The notes below the pieces were generated by a model. That model ran no database searches. It was not told where the DNA came from and saw only the letters and a list, made by a program, of their open reading frames with translations. The position numbers and the translations under genes are program-made. From positions 1 through 19,097 of the forward strand of contig JAHHUE010000031.1 in the NCBI GenBank assembly GCA_020024155.1: a DNA stretch of 19,097 bases. The letters run 5' to 3'. This DNA is from Oscillospiraceae bacterium. GTDB lineage: Bacteria > Bacillota > Clostridia > Oscillospirales > Ruminococcaceae. This document shows, piece by piece, positions 6,186 through 12,920 of this stretch. Within the stretch, counting starts at the first letter, position 1. Each line of letters begins with the position of its first letter.

Positions 6186-7091
6186 ATGTTTAATTACAAT
6201 GGTTGTGTTTGTGATAAATGCGGTGAAAAATTTGACAATAACAGTGATGTTGTTGTTTGTCCAATTTGTGGTACACCTCATCATCGTGAATGTTACAAAG
6301 AACTTGGTCACTGTGTGAACGAAGATAAGCACAAAGACGGTTTTGAATGGAAAGCACCTGAAAAAGCTGTTAATTTTAATGTTGCTATCTGTCCACGATG
6401 TCAGGCCGAAAACCCTAAGGATGCTATGTTCTGTGAAAGTTGTGGTGTTGCAATGGCTCCACAGACAAATAATAACAACAACGGTACAGCTCTTGGAGAT
6501 ATTTTGGGACGCGAAAAAACTTCTGTTGTTCCACCAATTCTCCCAAAAGCTCTTGAAGGAGAATGTGACGGTGTAAGCTACAAAGATATGGCAATCTATA
6601 TCGGTTCTTCAGCAGGATACTATGTTTATAATTTCAAGAGGAAACAAGCTGAAGGCAAAAATTACAAAAATTTTTGTTGGTCTGCATTTTTATTTGACGG
6701 ATTGTATTTCTTGTATCGCAAAATGTGGTTAGAGACTATTGCTATTTTTGTTATAAACTCAATAATTTCTATCCCAAATTCAATTGTTATGGCAGAAGCT
6801 TTTGGTCTTATATCTGCTGACTCTCCTCTGTTATTTAATGGTATTGATATTGTTGTTATAATCTGCTCTATTTTATCATTTTATTTAAAAATTACTCTTG
6901 CGTTTATAGCAATTCCAAGATACCAGAAAAAAGTTGTAAAAGATATAAAGAAAATAAAGTCACAAAGCACAAGTGGCAACGATTATTATCAAACCCTTGT
7001 AGCTAAATCTGGCCCTAGCAAAGCAGTCTTATATATTTCCATTATACTATTTATTACATCTATGTATATGTATATGTTTATGTTTATATAA
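6186..7091 (+). CDS. RING-like zinc finger/zinc ribbon membrane protein with DUF2628-like C-terminus
   Basis: A 301-residue protein of unknown function. The N-terminal module has cysteine/histidine pairs C9/C12, C25/C28, H33/C36 and H42/C43, spaced like a prokaryotic RING/PHD-type zinc finger. A second zinc ribbon follows (C69/C72 and C83/C86, CPRC...CESC). After an Asn-rich linker comes a C-terminal part with the segment KNFCWSAFLFDGLYFLYRKM (about residues 160-179) and three further hydrophobic helices. That layout resembles the DUF2628 membrane domain. The zinc modules are predicted to be cytosolic. The RING resemblance does not by itself imply ubiquitin-like ligase activity, and no E1/E2 partner is nearby. 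The start has AGGAG ten bases upstream. It is monocistronic, ending in a strong terminator. Confidence 0.8.
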   Translation: MFNYNGCVCDKCGEKFDNNSDVVVCPICGTPHHRECYKELGHCVNEDKHKDGFEWKAPEKAVNFNVAICPRCQAENPKDAMFCESCGVAMAPQTNNNNNGTALGDILGREKTSVVPPILPKALEGECDGVSYKDMAIYIGSSAGYYVYNFKRKQAEGKNYKNFCWSAFLFDGLYFLYRKMWLETIAIFVINSIISIPNSIVMAEAFGLISADSPLLFNGIDIVVIICSILSFYLKITLAFIAIPRYQKKVVKDIKKIKSQSTSGNDYYQTLVAKSGPSKAVLYISIILFITSMYMYMFMFI

Positions 7092-7101
7092 AAATTATTT
7101 T

Positions 7102-7136
7102 GAGCAATTAGTATTTAATGCTAATTGCTCTTTTTT
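7102..7136 (+). terminator. Terminator of the RING-like gene
   Basis: GAGCAATTAG (7102-7111) and CTAATTGCTC (7121-7130) form a perfect 10-bp stem followed by six T. Confidence 0.9.
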
Positions 7137-7210
7137 ATACAAATACTTCCATATAATGTATATTGTTTTAATACTTTATAGATAAATATTGCTATAAACA
7201 CTAATATATA

Positions 7211-7239
7211 TTGACATTTGAATTTTAAAGAGTTATAAT
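7211..7239 (+). promoter_or_regulatory. Promoter of rpsF-ssb-rpsR
   Basis: A consensus TTGACA (7211-7216) and TATAAT (7234-7239) are spaced by 17 bases, with a start near 7246, exactly where the leader hairpins begin. The near-perfect match fits a ribosomal protein operon. Confidence 0.9.
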
Positions 7240-7245
7240 AAATTG

Positions 7246-7287
7246 CTGACTGAAACAGTCAGTTCCTTGCCCTGTAAAAGGCAGGGC
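7246..7287 (+). promoter_or_regulatory. Structured leader, possible S6:S18 autoregulatory site
   Basis: Two clean hairpins fill the 5' leader: CTGACTG/CAGTCAG (7246-7262, loop AAA) and GCCCTG/CAGGGC (7269-7287, loop TAAAAGG). Leaders of rpsF-rpsR operons are known to bind the S6:S18 dimer for feedback control, and position and context fit. I could not match the conserved binding residues with certainty. Confidence 0.5.
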
Positions 7288-7315
7288 CTTAAAGTCCAAA
7301 AGGAGGTGCACAATA

Positions 7316-7594
7316 ATGCAGAAATATGAAGCAATGGTTGTTATCAGCACAAAACAAGAAGAAGAAGTTGTAAAAGGTCTTGTAGAAAAATTCAAAGGTC
7401 TTATCGAAAATAACGGTAATCTTGTTTCTGTTGATGAATGGGGCAAAAAAAGACTTGCTTACATGATCAACAAAGAATCAGAAGGTTACTATGTGCTTTA
7501 CACATTTGAATCAAAATCTGATTTCCCTGCAGAGCTTGACCGCGTATTCAAGATTACAGAAGGTCTTTTGCGTTCAATGATTATCGCTCTTTAA
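7316..7594 (+). CDS. rpsF: 30S ribosomal protein S6
   Basis: S6 binds S18 and the central domain of 16S rRNA in the platform of the small subunit. The 92-residue product starts KYEAMVVISTKQEEE and has the family block DEWGKKRLAYMINKESEGYY (about residues 41-60), matching the S6 ferredoxin-like fold at normal length. AAAAGGAGGTG lies just upstream of the ATG. It is the first gene of the classical rpsF-ssb-rpsR operon, with 14 bases to ssb. Confidence 0.97.
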   Translation: MQKYEAMVVISTKQEEEVVKGLVEKFKGLIENNGNLVSVDEWGKKRLAYMINKESEGYYVLYTFESKSDFPAELDRVFKITEGLLRSMIIAL

Positions 7595-7608
7595 TTTAGG
7601 AGGTCAAA

Positions 7609-8061
7609 ATGAATGTTGTTTGTTTAGTTGGCAGATTAACTGCTGACCCTGAATTGCGTCAAACACCTAATGGTATAAATGTTTGCAGTTTTTCTATTGC
7701 TGTTCAAAGCAGTAGCAAAAATCCTGACGGAACATATAAAGCTGATTTCATAAACTGTGTAGCTTGGAGAAATTCAGCAGAATTTATCACAAGATATTTC
7801 AGAAAAGGTCAGAATATTGGTCTTAATGGTTCTATCCAAACAAGACAGTACCAGGATAAAGACACAGGTAAAAATCGCACAGCATTTGAGGTGCTTGTTA
7901 ATAACACATATTTTGTTGAAAGCAAAGGTTCTTCTCAAAATAATAGTGGGTACACAAATATGGCACCAGCTTCTAAACCAGCAGGAATGACATCTTTCTC
8001 CACAGGTGAGTTAGATGACTTCTCTAACATCGCAAGTGATGATGGAGATTTACCGTTTTAA
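7609..8061 (+). CDS. ssb: Single-stranded DNA-binding protein
   Basis: SSB coats single-stranded DNA during replication, recombination and repair and recruits partner enzymes. The 150-residue protein begins with the family's MNVVCLVGRLTADPELR and carries the OB-fold blocks FSIAVQ, DFINCVAWRNSAEF and GLNGSIQTRQYQDKDTGKNR within residues 1-105. A disordered linker then leads to the acidic tip DDGDLPF, the partner-docking tail (usually DDDIPF). AGGAGG-type sequence precedes the ATG. Its place between rpsF and rpsR is the standard Gram-positive arrangement and implies shared transcription. Confidence 0.97.
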   Translation: MNVVCLVGRLTADPELRQTPNGINVCSFSIAVQSSSKNPDGTYKADFINCVAWRNSAEFITRYFRKGQNIGLNGSIQTRQYQDKDTGKNRTAFEVLVNNTYFVESKGSSQNNSGYTNMAPASKPAGMTSFSTGELDDFSNIASDDGDLPF

Positions 8062-8086
8062 TTTTTGATAAAGGAGGATTTCTACC

Positions 8087-8341
8087 ATGGAAAGAAATGA
8101 TAGAGAATTTAAAGGTGGCCGTCCAGTAAGACGTACACGCAAAAAAGTTTGCAGCTTCTGCATGGAAAAAGCAGAAACAATCGATTACAAAGATACAGCT
8201 AAACTCAGAAAATATATTTCTGAAAGAGGTAAGATTGTTCCAAGACGTGTAACAGGCACATGTGCTAAACACCAGAGAGATCTTACAACAGCTATCAAAA
8301 GAGCTCGTCACGTTGCTTTGTTGCCATATACAAACAACTAA
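8087..8341 (+). CDS. rpsR: 30S ribosomal protein S18
   Basis: S18 pairs with S6 on the platform of the small subunit. The 84-residue protein is rich in Arg/Lys. It carries the family blocks KKVCSFCMEKAETIDYKD (about residues 19-36), KLRKYISERGKIVPRRVTGT (about 40-59) and the C-terminal AIKRARHVALLPY (about 69-81). AAAGGAGGATTTCTACC precedes the ATG. It ends the operon and is followed by a strong terminator. Two cysteines (CSFC) are retained near the N-terminus. Confidence 0.97.
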   Translation: MERNDREFKGGRPVRRTRKKVCSFCMEKAETIDYKDTAKLRKYISERGKIVPRRVTGTCAKHQRDLTTAIKRARHVALLPYTNN

Positions 8342-8353
8342 TATGACAAAATT

Positions 8354-8380
8354 AAAGGTGGGTTTTCCCCACCTTTTTTA
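8354..8380 (+). terminator. Terminator of the rpsF-ssb-rpsR operon
   Basis: AAAGGTGGG (8354-8362) and CCCACCTTT (8368-8376) form a 9-bp stem with a five-base loop followed by TTTT. Confidence 0.92.
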
Positions 8381-8781
8381 TTTGAACATGCTCTATATAA
8401 TCATAATATATATCTTAAATCAATTAAATATATTATAAAACAATTTATAGCTTAACTTATATTAAGCATTAGTTTTAAATATTATTTAACTGTACTTTTA
8501 ACTATAATTTTTTAAGTATAGTAATTTTGTAATATTTATTTCGTTAAAAATTCAATATAATTTATATTCTAAATTATATAAATATCTATACTTGACACCT
8601 AAAACAAAACAGCTTTACAATGTTTTACTATAAAAATGTATTTTTAAAGGACTGAAATAATTATTCAGTACTTTCTCTATATTTTTTAACTTTTACTCGT
8701 ATCACAAAATAAGCTTTATAATTTTATATTAGTATTATATTTAATTTATCTCCTATCATTATACAACATTGACAACATTTT
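8381..8781. other. Gene-free AT-rich gap with one possible small transcript
   Basis: No convincing ORF with a ribosome binding site is seen in these 400 bases, which sit between two transcription units that converge. The only organised signals are TTGACA (8592-8597) and TACAAT (8616-8621) with an 18-base spacer on the plus strand, then a hairpin made of AAAG/ACTGAA (8646-8656) and TTCAGT/CTTT (8664-8674). A T-rich stretch follows. The hairpin could instead terminate the J-domain transcript from the minus strand. Confidence 0.35.
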
Positions 8782-9411
8782 TTATACATCTCTTATTGGC
8801 AATAATATAGTTGAGAAAACAGCAGCAATAATAGAAACAACAACAAATATAAATCCACCAGTTATTAACGAAGTATCTTTCGAGAAAAATCCTACACCTA
8901 TAAATAATATACCACCTATAAACAGAAGTCCTATAACTACTTGATGAAATATAACAAACAAAACCACTCCGGCAAAATAATAAATCAGCTTATCAATCTG
9001 ACCAGACTGAGTATACATAATTATTGGATTTACAACTAATATAAAACCCCAAAACACAACTCTTATAAACAATATCACTTTTTCGCTGGTTATATTCAAA
9101 GTAATATCAGAAAATAAAAATCTTCTATTCTTTCTTTTCTTCTCTTTTGGATATGTATCTTTTACACTATCTGTCTGTCTAACTGTTTCTTTTATTGGAC
9201 TAAATTCTAAACTTTTATCATATTCTGCTCTTTTATTTTCATCAGATAAAACTTCATAAGCCTCCTGAATAATTTTAAATATTTCATCCGACCCACAATC
9301 TTTGTTTAAATCCGGATGATATTTCTTTGCTAAATTTCTAAAAGAGTTTTTTATTTCCCCTATTGTAGCATTTCTGCTTACATTTAATATATCATAGTAT
9401 GTCTGTTCCAT
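8782..9411 (-). CDS. Membrane-anchored J-domain (DnaJ-like) protein
   Basis: Residues 4-67 form a J domain, TYYDILNVSRNATIGEIKNS onwards, with the HPD motif at 32-34. HPD is the element that stimulates Hsp70/DnaK ATPase. It lacks the Gly/Phe region and zinc repeats of true DnaJ, so it is a specialised co-chaperone. After a charged linker (KEKKRKNRR, about residues 88-96) there are about four hydrophobic helices to the C-terminus (about 105-203). This suggests a cytosolic J domain fixed to the membrane, which could recruit DnaK there. I chose the ATG at 9411 (209 residues) because AGGA lies upstream. An ATG at 9429 would place that sequence inside the gene and has no ribosome binding site of its own. 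The J domain begins at the usual distance from 9411. It lies 155 bases downstream of the pseudokinase gene. Confidence 0.88.
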   Translation of the reverse strand: MEQTYYDILNVSRNATIGEIKNSFRNLAKKYHPDLNKDCGSDEIFKIIQEAYEVLSDENKRAEYDKSLEFSPIKETVRQTDSVKDTYPKEKKRKNRRFLFSDITLNITSEKVILFIRVVFWGFILVVNPIIMYTQSGQIDKLIYYFAGVVLFVIFHQVVIGLLFIGGILFIGVGFFSKDTSLITGGFIFVVVSIIAAVFSTILLPIRDV

Positions 9412-9448
9412 AATTAGATTTTTCCTCATAAATATTTATATATAATAA

Positions 9449-9495
9449 AAATGATATATCATATAATTTTGATTTTCTTATATGATATATCATTT
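9449..9495. terminator. Perfect 18-bp hairpin containing two identical palindromes
   Basis: AAATGATATATCATATAA (9449-9466) is the exact reverse complement of 9478-9495 across an 11-base loop. On the minus strand it lies 72 bases past the pseudokinase stop and runs into a T-rich tail, so it is a plausible terminator. Each arm also contains the 12-bp self-palindrome ATGATATATCAT (9451-9462 and 9482-9493), so a protein-binding site pair before the J-domain gene is an alternative. Confidence 0.6.
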
Positions 9496-9566
9496 CTTTA
9501 AATTATACAACTGTTTTTTACAAACATACTTTTATAAAATAAAAATATACTTATAATCTTTAAATT

Positions 9567-11231
9567 TTATTGTTGTGTGCTACTTGATGTTGATGATGCT
9601 GTTGAATTTTCTTCTTGTTTTTGTGATTCCGAAGAGCTTGATACAGTTTCTGATAAGCTAGTTGATGGTGGTGTCGGCGTAGGAGTAGGTGTTGGTGTTG
9701 GCGTAGGAATAGGTGTAGGTGTTGGCAATGGTTTGTCATTAGCCACATACAATACAAGTACATCATTTTCCTTAATTTGAGTTCCTTCTGGCTTACTCAA
9801 TCCTGCAACCATATCAGTAACAAATTCTCTTGTTTGGTCAACATATTCTCTTTTATATGATATTCCAAGTTCATCCAGGCGTTTGCAAGCATCATTATAA
9901 TTTATGCCAATAATTCCACTTGGTACATATATTGCTTCTGGTCCAACACTAACAGTAAGATAAACTGTTCCGCCAGCTTCTATTTTTTCCCCTTTTACCG
10001 GAGATTGATTACATATTTTACCTGCTTCATATTCAGAGCTAAAATCTTCTTTTCTAACAAAAACATAGTTTTTTTGATATTCAGCATTAGAAATTAATTT
10101 AGCGTAATCCATCCCAATAAAATTAGGAACTACATTATCAATAACAATTTCTGAACTTTGCTCACTCTCACTTTCTGAGTCCACAGATGACATATTACTA
10201 TTTAAAAATGAGAATGCCAATAAAACTACCAAGACAATTGCAACACCAATAACACCATATTGAATCAATCTTTTATTATCTGGTTCTGTTTTTTGTGCAA
10301 TAGGTTTTACAATTGTGCCTTTATCATCTAGCATCAAAACAAAATCTTCTATTTTATCCAAACGCTCTTTTGGATTTTGCTTTGTTGCAAATTTAATTGT
10401 TTCTATGGCATATTTTGGTAATACACGATGTATGTCTTTTAATTCCAAAGCACCTTCTCTAAGAACTCTGCCAGTAACACAATAGTAAATAAGACAACCA
10501 AGTGAATAAATATCACTATTGCCGCCTTGAAATTTATTAGGAGCATATTGTTCTGGTGCTGAAAATCCATCATACAGTTTATAAACTATATGTTCATTTT
10601 TTGCACGAAAATCTTGAATAGCAAAATGAGTAAGCATAATTGTATTTTCAGAAGTTACCACTACTGTTTCATCACTTATGCCCCCATGTGTTATATTTAA
10701 TTTTGACATTTGAGACAGAAGTTCAAATAACCCTTGAAACATCCATCTTGTTTCTTTAAAAGTAAACGGCTTGCCTCTTTCAACAAGAATCTGTTTAAGC
10801 GGTGTACCCACAACATTTTCCATTGCTACATAAGCAGTTTTGTTTTCGCCAAATACTTCCAAAATCTTTGCCATTGCCGGGCTTTCTATTTTTTTTAAAT
10901 TTTGATATAAATCTATAAAGTCCAACATTAAGTTTTTATATAAAACCTTTTTATCTTCTTGAGCTACAACTTCATTGTTATTTCTTGGAGCTATAAGTGT
11001 AACTGGAAAAAACTCTTTAATTACTACTTTTTTCTGTGTATTCACATCAAAAGCCATATAAGAAGTGCTTTCTCCATCAACTGAAATGATATTTCCTATT
11101 ATATAATTACGAATTATTGTGCCATAGGAAAGAGTGCCTGGTATGGTTTCCTCTGGTTTTTGAGAAAATCCACACCATGCACAAATTTCTTCATCATTCA
11201 ATTGTCTGCCGCAAAAAATACAATCAGACAT
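9567..11231 (-). CDS. Membrane pseudokinase with zinc ribbon and PASTA repeats
   Basis: A 554-residue protein of unknown function, related to PASTA-type Ser/Thr kinases. In order it has a zinc ribbon (C4/C7, C17/C20), a kinase-fold domain (about 36-302), one transmembrane helix (about 323-342), an outside part with two PASTA-like repeats (about 367-432 and 434-499), a (Thr-Pro)n stalk, and a Ser/Thr/Gln tail. The VAIK-type lysine is K72, and the APE motif (225-227) and SDIYSLG (239-245) are kept. The HRD-like site reads HGGISDET (182-189), and the DFG-like site reads HFA (202-204). The catalytic Asp, the metal-binding Asn and the metal-binding Asp are therefore all absent, so phosphotransfer is unlikely. 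PASTA domains bind cell-wall muropeptides in true kinases of this type. I chose the ATG at 11231 because AAAGGTG lies six bases upstream, rather than a GTG three codons earlier. It begins 20 bases after the yebC stop. Confidence 0.85.
   Translation of the reverse strand: MSDCIFCGRQLNDEEICAWCGFSQKPEETIPGTLSYGTIIRNYIIGNIISVDGESTSYMAFDVNTQKKVVIKEFFPVTLIAPRNNNEVVAQEDKKVLYKNLMLDFIDLYQNLKKIESPAMAKILEVFGENKTAYVAMENVVGTPLKQILVERGKPFTFKETRWMFQGLFELLSQMSKLNITHGGISDETVVVTSENTIMLTHFAIQDFRAKNEHIVYKLYDGFSAPEQYAPNKFQGGNSDIYSLGCLIYYCVTGRVLREGALELKDIHRVLPKYAIETIKFATKQNPKERLDKIEDFVLMLDDKGTIVKPIAQKTEPDNKRLIQYGVIGVAIVLVVLLAFSFLNSNMSSVDSESESEQSSEIVIDNVVPNFIGMDYAKLISNAEYQKNYVFVRKEDFSSEYEAGKICNQSPVKGEKIEAGGTVYLTVSVGPEAIYVPSGIIGINYNDACKRLDELGISYKREYVDQTREFVTDMVAGLSKPEGTQIKENDVLVLYVANDKPLPTPTPIPTPTPTPTPTPTPPSTSLSETVSSSSESQKQEENSTASSTSSSTQQ
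9670..9723. repeat. Hexanucleotide repeat encoding the (Thr-Pro)n stalk
   Basis: Nine consecutive degenerate hexamers (ggtgtt, ggcgta, ggagta, ggaata, ggtgta and similar on the plus strand) encode alternating Thr-Pro, with one Ile-Pro, in the pseudokinase on the minus strand. Third-position variation argues for selection on the protein rather than recent slippage. Confidence 0.85.
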
Positions 11232-11251
11232 ATATTTCACCTTTTATAATA

Positions 11252-11992
11252 TTATAATTCTGGCAAATCTTCGTTGTTTTCAAGATTGTTCCAAACATTT
11301 TGAACATCGTCATCTTCTTCCAATGCATCAAAGAGCAAAGCAAGTTTTCTGAGAGCTTCTTCATCTTCTACTTTTGTGTAGTTGTTTGGTACTTGTGAAA
11401 TTTCTTGAGATGAAAGTGTATATCCCATACCTGTAAGAGCTTCTGCAACATTGTGCAACTGAGTTGGGTCTGTAACAAATTCGATTATGCCGTCTTCAAA
11501 GCTAACATCGTTTGCACCACTTTCCATACATGCTTCAAGAGCTTTTTCTTCATCGATGTTTTCTTCTTCAACTACTATTATTCCCTTTTCTTCAAACATA
11601 AACGATACACAGCCACTTGTTCCCAAATTTCCGCCAAATTTATCGAAATAGTGACGCATATTTGAAGCTGTTCTGTTTCTGTTATCTGTCAAACATTCAA
11701 CAATAACAGCTATACCAGATTGACCGTATCCTTCATATACAATGCTTTCGTAGCTTTCTTTATCATTGCCTTCTGCTTTTTTAATTGCACGCATAAGGTT
11801 ATCTTGTGGCACATTTGCTGCTCTGCCTTTTGCAAGCAAATCTCTAAGTCTTGAGTTGTTGTTAGGGTCTGTACCGCCTTCTTTAACAGCAACTGAAATT
11901 TCCCTAGCAAGTTTTGTAAAAACTTTTGCTCTTGCAGCATCATTTACGCCTTTTTTTCTTTTAATTGTACTCCACTTTGAATGTCCAGACAT
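11252..11992 (-). CDS. yebC: YebC/PmpR (TACO1) family protein
   Basis: The 246-residue protein has the invariant family start MSGHSKWSTIKRKKGVNDAA and the family's internal blocks DPNNNSRLRDLLAKGRAANV (about residues 42-61), YEGYGQSGIAVIVECLTDNRN (about 85-105) and GNLGTSGCVSFMFE (about 115-128). It has normal length and three-domain proportions. The family was long annotated as transcriptional regulators. The mitochondrial relative TACO1 assists translation, and recent bacterial work points to a role at stalled ribosomes on proline-rich stretches. The start is preceded by AAGGGAG. A good promoter lies at 12065-12093. It is the first gene of a probable operon with the pseudokinase, 20 bases downstream. 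Confidence 0.95.
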   Translation of the reverse strand: MSGHSKWSTIKRKKGVNDAARAKVFTKLAREISVAVKEGGTDPNNNSRLRDLLAKGRAANVPQDNLMRAIKKAEGNDKESYESIVYEGYGQSGIAVIVECLTDNRNRTASNMRHYFDKFGGNLGTSGCVSFMFEEKGIIVVEEENIDEEKALEACMESGANDVSFEDGIIEFVTDPTQLHNVAEALTGMGYTLSSQEISQVPNNYTKVEDEEALRKLALLFDALEEDDDVQNVWNNLENNEDLPEL

Positions 11993-12064
11993 TTGAGTAA
12001 ACTCCCTTTATATATCTAAAATTTATGTAATATATTATATTCTGCCCATTATGAGCTATATTAC

Positions 12065-12093
12065 AGTATAACATATTATTTGTAAAATGACAA
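12065..12093 (-). promoter_or_regulatory. Promoter of yebC
   Basis: On the minus strand, TTGTCA (12093-12088) and TATACT (12070-12065) are spaced by 17 bases, about 70 bases before the yebC ATG. Confidence 0.75.
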
Positions 12094-12142
12094 ATTATTT
12101 ATGTGTTTTTTAAAGTATATGAATATTTTTTATTTTATTGAT

Positions 12143-12148
12143 TATAAT
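12143..12148 (+). promoter_or_regulatory. Likely -10 element of the 26-codon ORF
   Basis: A perfect TATAAT lies 36 bases before the small ORF start. The -35 position, 17 bases upstream, reads only weakly (TGAATA), so this is a moderate promoter call. Confidence 0.45.
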
Positions 12149-12183
12149 AACATCAGAATAACATGAGAAAGGGGTGGCTCTAT

Positions 12184-12264
12184 ATGGCTAAAAACAAAAC
12201 TCAAAACAGCAAATCTTCCAATAAAGAAGAAAATAAAAACACACAGCAGAAAAACGAAAAATAA
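12184..12264 (+). CDS. 26-residue Lys/Asn/Gln-rich small protein, unknown function
   Basis: ATG at 12184, TAA at 12262. The ORF is preceded by a strong AAAGGGGTGG (12168-12177) six bases before the ATG and by a TATAAT at 12143. It is followed within 20 bases by a 15-bp hairpin terminator, so it looks like a complete small transcription unit. The peptide starts MAKNKTQNSKSSNKEE and consists almost entirely of Lys, Asn, Gln, Glu, Ser and Thr. There is no hydrophobic segment, no Cys and no recognisable domain, so it is expected to be unstructured and cytosolic. Some very small Lys/Asn/Gln-rich Firmicute proteins, including minor spore proteins, have a similar composition, but I cannot assign it to them. 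It could also be a fortuitous ORF in a small RNA. Confidence 0.6.
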   Translation: MAKNKTQNSKSSNKEENKNTQQKNEK

Positions 12265-12281
12265 TTTTTTGGGTTAAAATA

Positions 12282-12321
12282 AAAAGCAATTCGGAATTGG
12301 ATATATTTCCGAATTGCTTTT
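12282..12321. terminator. Bidirectional terminator
   Basis: AAAAGCAATTCGGAA (12282-12296) and TTCCGAATTGCTTTT (12307-12321) form a perfect 15-bp stem with A and T flanks on both sides. It serves the small plus-strand ORF and the phosphoglycosyl transferase on the minus strand. Confidence 0.9.
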
Positions 12322-12324
12322 ATT

Positions 12325-12909
12325 TTATTGTTTACCTTCTTTAATGCCGTCTGATGAAATAACACTGAATATTGTTTTAAAGAAAATTTTAACATCATTT
12401 ATAAAGTTAATATTTTCAACATATTCACCATCATACTTGGCTTTTATATCAATTGGAAGCTCATCTCTGCCCATAACCTGAGCAAGACCGGTTAATCCGG
12501 GTCTAACATCATTTGCACCATACTTATCTCTTTCTTCTATAAGGTCATACTGGTTCCACAAAGCTGGACGAGGACCAATTATGCTCATTTCACCTTTTAA
12601 GATATTAAAAATCTGTGGCAATTCATCAAGACTTGATTTTCTCAAAAATCTACCAACTTTTGTAATTTTAGATTCTGGGTCATCAAGAAGATGTGTTGGA
12701 ACATCTTTTGGCACATCTGCATACATTGTACGAAATTTAAGAATAGGAAAATAGTTTTTTCCCTTTCCAACTCTTTTCTGTTTAAACAAAACCGGACCTT
12801 TACTGTCTATTTTTATTGCCAATGCAATTATAAGCAAAATTGGTGATAAAATAATAATTCCACATAGTGATAAAACTATATCAATAAATCTTTTAAAAAC
12901 TAGATACAT
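12325..12909 (-). CDS. Phosphoglycosyl transferase (bacterial sugar transferase, PglC/WcaJ-type catalytic domain)
   Basis: The enzyme moves a sugar-1-phosphate from a UDP-sugar to undecaprenyl phosphate at the inner face of the membrane, the first step of a lipid-linked glycan. The 194-residue protein is the minimal form. It has an N-terminal hydrophobic re-entrant helix (about residues 8-30), the basic KFRTMYAD block (about 58-65), the catalytic Asp-Glu dyad D95-E96 in SSLDELPQIFN, and the GPRPAL motif (112-117). I prefer the ATG at 12909: GGAG lies six bases before it. The earlier ATG at 12921, which overlaps the upstream stop as TAATG, has no ribosome binding site. It is co-transcribed with the dehydratase gene upstream, which likely makes its substrate. 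Confidence 0.92.
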   Translation of the reverse strand: MYLVFKRFIDIVLSLCGIIILSPILLIIALAIKIDSKGPVLFKQKRVGKGKNYFPILKFRTMYADVPKDVPTHLLDDPESKITKVGRFLRKSSLDELPQIFNILKGEMSIIGPRPALWNQYDLIEERDKYGANDVRPGLTGLAQVMGRDELPIDIKAKYDGEYVENINFINDVKIFFKTIFSVISSDGIKEGKQ

Positions 12910-12920
12910 AATTTTCTCCA

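Noticed and set aside
9670..9723. CRISPR-like or minisatellite array
   Set aside because: The units are six bases long with no spacers, and they encode a Thr-Pro stalk in frame.
9577..9780. Plus-strand ORF with a (Gly-Val)n repeat
   Set aside because: It is the antisense shadow of the Thr-Pro stalk of the pseudokinase and has no ribosome binding site.
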